Shown here in pieces: positions 57,383 to 64,000 of a stretch of DNA of 64,000 nt. The notes below the pieces were generated by a model that worked only from the letters and a program-made list of their open reading frames with translations, did no database searches and had not been told where the DNA came from. The first letter of the stretch is position 1. Each line of letters begins with the position of its first letter. The DNA is taken from assembly GCA_963457665.1 (NCBI GenBank), contig OY735202.1, forward strand, positions 77,066,142-77,130,141. Reading direction: 5' to 3'. The DNA is from Thysanoteuthis rhombus (Eukaryota > Mollusca > Cephalopoda > Oegopsida > Thysanoteuthidae). The translations under genes and the position numbers were made by a program.

Positions 57383-57817
57383 TATTATAAACTTGTATGA
57401 CTGATCTCTTGACAAAAAAATTTAGTACAGAAACGAAACTAAATAGTTATTCATTTTTTTTTTTTTTGCTTATTACTTCATTTTTATCCTAATTGTTTTT
57501 TGGTTTTAATTGTAACTAAATTTGATTCATTTAAAATGATGGTAAATATTAGCATAAAATTAATAATGATTATTTATTAACAATACTTGAAAAAATAAAT
57601 GGTATAAAATTTGATTAAGAAAAACATTTTTATAAATAAAACAAAATACAGTGAATAAATCTTTTTCTTCAATAGTATCTTATTTCTTTATGTCCATTAA
57701 ATGAAACCACTGTCGTCTTTTTTTATAGATAAAAACTAGAAAGAGATTGATGTACAATTATATCCACACACTGACACGGGCAGTTGTTGATCAAAACTCT
57801 CTTTTTTTTCTCTTGTA

Positions 57818-58543
57818 CAGTTAATACCTCGATTTGCGCTATACGAGGTCATTAACGATGGTTGCCAAATCAGCCATTTTTCGGCTAGATATAGCTTAAA
57901 TTTTCCCGCGAGTCTGCCATTTAAAAATAAATTAGTAAATTTGATAAATAGTACAATTTTTATTTAAGAAGTAGCTATTCATGGGTATTTGTTTTATAGT
58001 TATTTTTGTCTTATAAGTGGGCTTTATTACATTTTTAGCTAAAATTCTAGTCAATTTCAGCCATTTTTGAAGAGGGTTTTTACCATAAATAACAAACAGT
58101 ACTGCAACAGCATAAATAGAGAAGAGCTTTAAAAAGTAGCTAGACTGTAATACCTCGGTTAGCAATCCAAATACGTTTTTTGAAAAATACATCGCTAAAC
58201 GAAATCGTGGTCCATGTAAGACTTCATTATATCATTGCCTGAATAGAGATCGTACGTGAACTCCTCTTGAAACATATGATGGAATAAATTGATGCTTTTC
58301 ATCTCATCCGTAGTGGCCAGATTCGGGAACTGATGAATGAATTTTTTGTTACATGATAAATAAAAATTGTGCACATGTCACAACAACCAAATGGTACAAA
58401 ATACAGTTATTCCAGAGACTATCGATGATGCCGTCTTTCCTATTATCTATTTCGAAAATTTAATATTACTTAATTGAATTAATTACGAAAAATACTTGAA
58501 AAAGAGCGCTGAACGGGTTTCAGCGCTACGCGGGGTATTACTG
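57818..58543. mobile_element. Tigger/pogo-like element, non-autonomous
   Basis: It starts CAGTTAATACCTCGATTTGCGCT. It ends AGCGCTACGCGGGGTATTACTG, whose complement is CAGTAATACCCCGCGTAGCGCT. Both ends are flanked by TA (57816-57817 and 58544-58545), the IS630/Tc1/pogo target. CAG..ATACCTCG..TTGCGC ends are typical of Tigger-like elements. An internal CTGTAATACCTCGGTTAGC at 58147 suggests a second end or a nested relative. No transposase recognised. Confidence 0.65.
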
Positions 58544-58877
58544 TATCTAATTCCAAGTTAGACAATGCGTGACCTATAATGTTAACTAAAGTACCAATAA
58601 TTCTGCAGTTAAGTTGGTTGCATTGGTAGTCCTGTCTGTGCTGCTGGCTACTACTAGAATACTTTAAAACTAGTGTTATTTGTTGGTCTTAGTTTAGTTA
58701 CTTCTCTGCTATCGCAAATAACATTGGTTGACTGTAATTATAATCATTGCTATGTACGATACTCTACAGTGATACGTTCTTTTTTTTATCATGTCTCATA
58801 TTGCGATTTTGGTTTATCATATTCACTAGAGTTACAAGTGCGATCTCGGATATAATGCGACCCCCATTTTTGGTAGC

Positions 58878-59074
58878 AACAAATCAGTGACATCTGAATA
58901 TAAAAGCCATATATACAAATCAGTAACATCTAAATCCATAGGCAAATCAGTAATATCTAAATCCATATAAAAGCCATATATGCAAACCAGTAATATTTCA
59001 ATCCATATAAAAGCCTTATATGCAAACCAGTAATATCTAAATCCATATAAAAGCCACATTTGCAAATCAGTATG
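58878..59074 (+). repeat. Minisatellite, about five units of up to 40 bp
   Basis: The unit is CAAACCAGTAATATCTAAATCCATATAAAAGCCATATATG. Three consecutive 40-bp units (58943-59062) differ at few positions and are preceded by shorter variants of 36 and 27 bp. The 77-codon minus-strand frame across it is a product of the repeat. Confidence 0.85.
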
Positions 59075-59484
59075 TTTTAACTGTCTGTTTTCTCTGATTC
59101 CTGTTATAACCTAAAAAGTTATGATGGATCGGTCCATGTGAAATAGACCAACAGTGCTAATAAAAACAATTATTGGGTTGTAATAAAATGAAATATGCTA
59201 TTATGACATAACAAAGGATAATACGACAGATAAGCTGGACGTTTGAAACTAGATTTAAGGAGAAATTGTTTGAGCTTATTTTGTAATGAAATTAGTTATA
59301 TTTTTGATAATTTTTTTCTTTTATACCACATGATATCAGTAATTTTTTTTTTCCTCACAAAAAAGTCTTGTTTTAAGACTTTTTGTTCAATCAACCTTTA
59401 ACACAGCTTGAAAAACTACTTGAAATCAGAATGCTTGCATTATTAAAAATAAATCACCTATTAAATTAGATTTATGCTCATCAG

Positions 59485-59533
59485 TGCCTATCTATGCATT
59501 AATAACCCTGTCATTTTTGACGGATATATGCTA

Positions 59534-59576
<43 letters not shown>
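59485..59576. repeat. Family L end plus (AT)n tract
   Basis: CAGTGCCTATCTATGCATTAATAACCCTGTCATTTTTGACGG is shared with 44.2 kb and leads into an AT run at 59535-59574. Confidence 0.5.
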
Positions 59577-59578
<2 letters not shown>

Positions 59579-60019
59579 TTATAATGTATGTTTGTACCCT
59601 TATAGATTGAACTGGGCATCTGAGACACAAAATAAAACTATAATCTATTTCGGCTCATCCCCATCTATGTTCAACACTTTTTTCATTTGTTTTTTCTTTA
59701 AGAAAAATTTCAATATACGTTATTTGCATTTTTTATTTATTTATTTATTTTTGCATCTAAAATCTATCTCTTCAACAGCCTGTAACCTGTAGTCAGTTTT
59801 AAATGACCTACTTTTTCCCAATGGGTTTGGAGAGATGATCATGTACAAGTAGTATTCAGCCAACAGCTGCAACTTCTCCCCCATCCCCGCTCCTCAAGTG
59901 GGGAGGGTGTGTTTTCCTGCAGGAACTAGCTGAAAACCCACCTGACTCGATTCATCTTTTTTTATCTTAGATTTCTTGCATTGTACACAAGTAAATACAG
60001 TATTTAAAACTTTTTAGTA

Positions 60020-60353
60020 CATTAATTGTAAAGTCGTGGAGGAAAAAAGCAAGCAGCCCTCCCCCATAGGAACTTTCCCAATGATGATCAGAATGTAGCT
60101 ATATAATGCCCTTATGCTGGCTGTGGCATCAGTTGTCCCTGCCCATGGCTTCTCAAATCACAAGTCCTGTCTCAGCTAGCATTGATGTGAAATGGTCTGA
60201 GAGGCAACAACCAAGTCACTCTCTTCACCATTTTCACTTACTGTGCCTGGTATTCCCATGCAGTCACTCCTCTGAGAACTGATCAGGCTCGACGTTGCTT
60301 AACTTCCGTGATTGCACGAGAACTGGTGTACCCAATGTGATTAGGCCGTAAGC
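60020..60353 (-). repeat. Family K 5S rRNA-derived SINE, copy 2 (better preserved head)
   Basis: The reverse complement of 60236-60353 runs along 5S rRNA for about 118 nt. It contains GCTTACGGCC, ACCAGTTCTCGTGCAATCAC, GGAAGTTAAGCAACGTCGAGC and GGAGTGACTGCATGGGAATACC. The internal promoter region (GAAGTTAAGCAACGTCG) is well kept. The tail TGATGCCACAGCCAGCATAAGGGC is shared with the 39.8-40.1 kb copy, which shows a composite 5S-head SINE. Confidence 0.85.
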
Positions 60354-60774
60354 ATGTTTCGATTGTTGTACACAAAAAAATTTCTTCAACGACAATAAAG
60401 GTAGATTCTGCATTAATTATGACAGAGTTGGGAATTAACTACCCATCATAAATTGTACTGTTGGCAAGCTGGGAAAATGCCACTTGGACAAATGCTTATG
60501 TGATTGAAACTCCTCTGACAATAAATTTGGGGCATCATTTTATTTTGTGTCCTTGTATAATTATTAAACATTTTCAGAACTGACTATGGATGCACAAAAG
60601 GGCAAAAATATTGTGTGTAAAAAAAAAAAAAAATTTGAAAAAAAGCCTTGCTCTCTCATTGTTAAAAGCAGCACACAAATAGAAGGAAATGAGAGAATTA
60701 ATGGAAGAACAAAATTTGGATTAGACACTATTATACAATGTAAATATGATAACAGATATTAGGAGATTAATAAA

Positions 60775-60995
60775 TAAACATGAATATTCATACCTCGCAT
60801 AAATTAATCTCCATAGCCTGCACATGTACCAGAACTAATTATAAAAAAAAAAGATCTTTTATCTAAAATTATCTTAAAGAATACCAGCACCAGATTTTAG
60901 TATTGTTGCTCTCAAAATGACCATAAAGACCCCCCCCCCCAAAAAAAAACCACTTGTTGGGTCATTAGTGGGGCTACAGTGATTCAATTGATAAT
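60775..60995 (+). repeat. Family J copy
   Basis: CATACCTCGCATAAATTAATCTCCATAGCCTGCACATGTACCAGAACTAATTAT, TCTAAAATTATCTTAAAG, CAAAATGACCATAAAGACC and TCATTAGTGGGGCTACAGTGATT are family J blocks in order. Confidence 0.65.
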
Positions 60996-60999
60996 TAAT

Positions 61000-61720
61000 G
61001 ATAATCCCCCATTTGGTAAAGCAATGGTCCCCAAAATATTTATAGATGGATGGAGAGTATATAAGGTGAGTGCATTTATGGTTTGACCCCCCCCCCCCTC
61101 AAATTGCTTCAGAAGGTTTTTCTACAATTTTTCATAGTAACAGGTTTGCTCAATAACACGTTAAGTCTCCCCAAAGTCTAACCACTGTAAATTTCAGGTT
61201 GCTTGCCAAGTCCTTCAAGAATGGATGAGTAATAGTTATCTTCATTTGATTTGGTGGCCATCTTGGAAATGACACCTTTCTAGTGACCAGACTGTGGTTG
61301 ACTTTTTGTATGTTATTGAGCACACCTGATACCACATGAAACTGTTATTTTGTGATGAAGATTTCTGTTTTTTTTAAATTTATTTAATTTTTTTTCTCCA
61401 TAAATACACTCAACTATATAACAACGAACCCGTAAGAAATGACCAGATTTTTATGTATTGATCAGCATTAACTCAATATTATTTTATTGCGTAAATTATA
61501 TTTTTAATAATTCAAGAATCCTAATTTCAAGTCCCAGCTCAACACGAGCTGTTTTAAAGTGTGATCAGAGATAAAGTCTTATCAGTTTTTATGACATAAT
61601 TTCCATTCAGGTCAAGTGCACCATCTGATGTCTGGATCATACAATGGGTTGTACTTGCTCACACCACAAATGATGGTAAGAATGCCTATCGTGTAACCAG
61701 GTTGCCCTTAAGATGTATAT
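61000..61720. other. No gene seen
   Basis: Intergenic AT-rich DNA with a C13 run at 61086-61099. The minus-strand frame 61150-61335 has no recognised domain. Confidence 0.4.
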
Positions 61721-61724
61721 TGTA

Positions 61725-61855
61725 GCCCCCAAAATGTGACCAGGGATGCCTGGAGGCACACGGGTGAGAAAAGAATCAGTGGGGCATTTGGCTGGCTGGT
61801 CGGGCAATTTGTGCGGCTATGGTGATTTGATAGTTTGTTTGTAGTATAAATGGAC
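61725..61855 (+). repeat. Family J 3' fragment
   Basis: CCAAAATGTGACCAGGGATGCC and TTTGGCTGGCTGGTCGGGCAATTTGTGCGGCTATGGTGATTTG match the 3' half of the 45.2-kb copy. Confidence 0.55.
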
Positions 61856-62660
61856 TAAAACCTCTGAAGCTTAAGATAATGGTCTAATTGACACGGCTCT
61901 TCATCCTAGCTCGGTCACGCCCGATAAATAGTCACTCTTCTAGTGTTCATTGTTGATGTTTAGTATGTCAGTGTTAACTAATTCAGTGAGTGGGCAGTTT
62001 CACACAATCTATTCAATGTTTTGCACCCTTTTCATAGGATTCACTGGCAGATTTGCCCGATTATTGGAGATGTTTCTTGTTGGAAACATGCAAAAAATGG
62101 CCAAGTATAAAAATTGTTTATAAAAGCAATTATTTCAATATTTCTTTTAATTAGATTAAATATTATAAATCATTATTTAAAAAAAATACTATTTACTTTC
62201 ATCTTTTTTTCCAGTTGCCATTTTATATTTAATTCTTATGAAGATGTTCTGAGTAAAATTAATAAATGGTATGGGCAGGGCAAAGTCCGGATAGATATAT
62301 AGATATAAATGTCAGAACATATAAATAAACTAAACCCAGCGATGGTGATTAACTACGTTATGGGTAGCAGTGATTAATTGTGTATAAAACATTGCAATAC
62401 TGAAGTAGACATCAAGAATTTATCAAACATGGAATAATCAAGAAGACCAAAGATCTCAAAGGACCAAATGCTTTTAAAAAAATGCCTGATTTATCAAATT
62501 TAGTCATTTTATGGCCTCCTTGTTCATTGGTTTTCAAACAACACAATTATATTGTCTCTTGTCCTACAAACTCCCAGCTTGTTGATAGTGCACCACTCAG
62601 TCTGGTATGCCGTGTCTGTAACCCTCATTTATACAGATGATCTTCATGGTTATATTAGAC
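61856..62660. other. No gene seen
   Basis: AT-rich intergenic DNA. No coding pattern or repeat family recognised. Confidence 0.4.
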
Positions 62661-62667
62661 ACTGGCA

Positions 62668-62805
62668 ACCAAAACCGTCAATGTAGGTTTCTTCAGTTTT
62701 TAAGTGGGTTTGGCTAGCTATGTATGTATGAGTCTCAAGTACAGATCACATTAATAGGGCTAGGAGGCTGAAATTTTAAACATTTACTCCTTATTATGTC
62801 TTGAG

Positions 62806-62837
<32 letters not shown>

Positions 62838-63005
62838 CCCTCACCCTCAAATAGGTTTTAGTGGAATGTTTAATTTACAATGTAAATGTATGTATTTTAG
62901 TTTGTGTCCGACAGTACTCGTGCTTGTTTCTGTTCCTTTTAGTGATCACTTCCTAACAAAAGGTGGGAGAAGTAACTCATTCATTGATCACCCCTTTCCC
63001 CATTT
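62668..63005 (+). repeat. Family A dispersed repeat, copy 10, 3'-truncated
   Basis: AACCAAAACCGTCAATGTAGGTTTCTTCAG, GGCTAGCTATGTATG, TTTACAATGTAAATGTATG, GTCCGACAGTACTCGTGC and TCATTGATCACCCC are present. The GGCATGCTGCC block and the 3' end are missing, and it stops near 63005. Confidence 0.7.
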
Positions 63006-63188
63006 TTTATGAAAACAGATGCCAGAATCAGGCTGATGTGATCTGTATGTTGAATGGTTGATTTTGAGTAGATGTTCAAGTAACTGACTGTACCTGTCAT
63101 GTGGATGTAAGCACTTGAGATTCCCGATGAGGGGGTCATCATGTCTTGCCGTGCCAGGCAGCCACTGTAATATTGTTTGGTTGAAGTC

Positions 63189-64000
63189 ATTATCATCATC
63201 ATTGTCAGTCTTTTAGCGTCTGTCATTTGATATAGGCCTCACCCAAGCCTCTCCATCAGTTATTTTTTGAATTTGTTCACACATCTCATATTCTGCAGGA
63301 CACTGTTTCACATGTTGTGAGTTGTTATTCAGTGGTTGTTTTGCATTCCTGCAAGATGACCAGCCCATTGCCATTTGAGTTTTCTGATGGATTTTTACAT
63401 CTCTAACTTCTGTTGATTTTTTATGAAATATACTGCACTGTCTTGTGATCTTTTCATTTAATGTTGAGCATGGTCTGCAGTTTGGGGGGGGGGGTCAATG
63501 TTTTGGTTAGCTTCCATGTCTCTGCTCCATAGATGACTATCAGAAGGATGCATTGCTTGTAAACCCTTTATTGGTTGAATTTGCTCTACTGAAAGCTTGT
63601 CAACCTAGTGATTCTTTACCTGATTTCTTCTTGGAGGTTTTTCGTTCTAGCTAGATGCAGTGGTCTACTTTTCTCTTGCTCTTTTGATACTGATCATTGT
63701 CTTTGTCCTCAACATGTTTGTTGTACATGACATTTGTTTCATTGAATGTAAAAACCAACTTTCTTGCTTTCAGTTCAAGAAGATGTTCAATGGCTTGCCG
63801 CCTTCTTCTCTTGCACGATTCACTGGTCTTTAAACCCCACTCAACCATGTCGTCTTTTGTTCTACGAACTCCCACTCTCACTTCATGACACTGTCCTTGC
63901 ACACCAGACCAAGTGATCAGGTGGGGGGAGTTGAAAAGATGGAAGGAACGGAAATTATTGGATTGTGTACTCTCTTTCATTTTATCTCTGAGTAGTGGAG
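63189..64000 (-). pseudogene. Family D LINE, RTE-like, runs off the window
   Basis: The 3' end GACTGACAATGATGATGATAATGAC (rc of 63185-63210) matches the family D end. Upstream on the minus strand, LVFTFNETNVMYNKHVEDKD and KSKRKVDH (63651-63770) correspond to the VGLRMNF.KT.VMCNKH and LE.VD.Y region. TKDDMVEWGLKTSESCKRR (63790-63870) precedes it. Frameshifted and truncated by the window edge. Confidence 0.7.

Larger units (their letters stand above)
58835..60004 (-). repeat. Possible second copy of the 54-55 kb element, heavily altered
   Basis: GTGCGATCTCGGATATAATGCGACCCCC (58839-58866) matches the subterminal block of that element. TGTACACAAGTAAATACAGTATT (59982-60004) matches the complement of its terminal repeat. 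The space between is much longer than in the reference copy and holds a minisatellite and an (AT)n tract. Confidence 0.4.

Noticed and set aside
58832-59065. 77-codon minus-strand frame with repeated FIWIEILLVC-like text
   Set aside because: Product of the 40-bp minisatellite, whose unit length is not a multiple of three, so repeats change frame.
60236-60353. Functional 5S rRNA gene
   Set aside because: Many substitutions, a shared non-5S tail with a second copy, and no tandem array. SINE or pseudogene fits better.

Overview
The window is AT-rich animal (metazoan) genomic DNA. It has spliced genes with GT-AG introns of 0.6 to 5.6 kb, long A/T, C and (AT)n runs, and a dense layer of decayed transposable elements. 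The only gene I can defend is a lysosomal N-acetylglucosamine-6-sulfatase (GNS). Its protein is clearly animal. The repeats (tRNA-derived SINEs, a 5S-rRNA-derived SINE, RTE-like LINE remnants, hAT, mariner, Tigger-like and piggyBac-like debris) would suit an invertebrate such as a mollusc, but I cannot name the species from sequence alone.

Layout. 1-14846: no defensible coding exon, mostly repeats. It would be the large first intron or 5' flank of GNS, because the exon with the signal peptide and the DD metal-binding pair was not found. 14847-32942 (+): eleven GNS exons, all in phase, encoding 459 residues up to the stop codon. The introns hold several repeat insertions, including a SINE split by about 650 bp (intron 28967-30651), a LINE 3' fragment (intron 30865-31938) and a tRNA-like element inside an inverted repeat (intron 14907-17567). 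32943-64000: gene-poor DNA made of repeats. It holds a mariner-like remnant, a decayed DUF4371/ZMYM1-like hAT transposase, RTE-like LINE fragments, two 5S-derived SINEs, a Tigger-like element, a 1.15-kb inverted-repeat element, minisatellites and long (AT)n tracts.

Repeat families, named here by letter only: A, about 400 bp, ten copies; B, tRNA-like SINE sharing ATCATCTTCAGT; C, tRNA-like SINE ending in (TA)n; D, RTE-like LINE ending in (TGA)n; E, carries GCAGAGGTATGCGCTCTC and is tandem at 12.2-12.8 kb; F, about 290 bp, one copy inside the hAT remnant; G, I, J and L, unclassified dispersed families; K, 5S-derived SINE; M, tRNA-like unit inside inverted arms.

The most interesting structures are family M, family K, the abundant unclassified family A, and the nested insertions that give relative ages. 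No CRISPR array, operon or prokaryotic system is present. All family calls were made by reading, with no database search.
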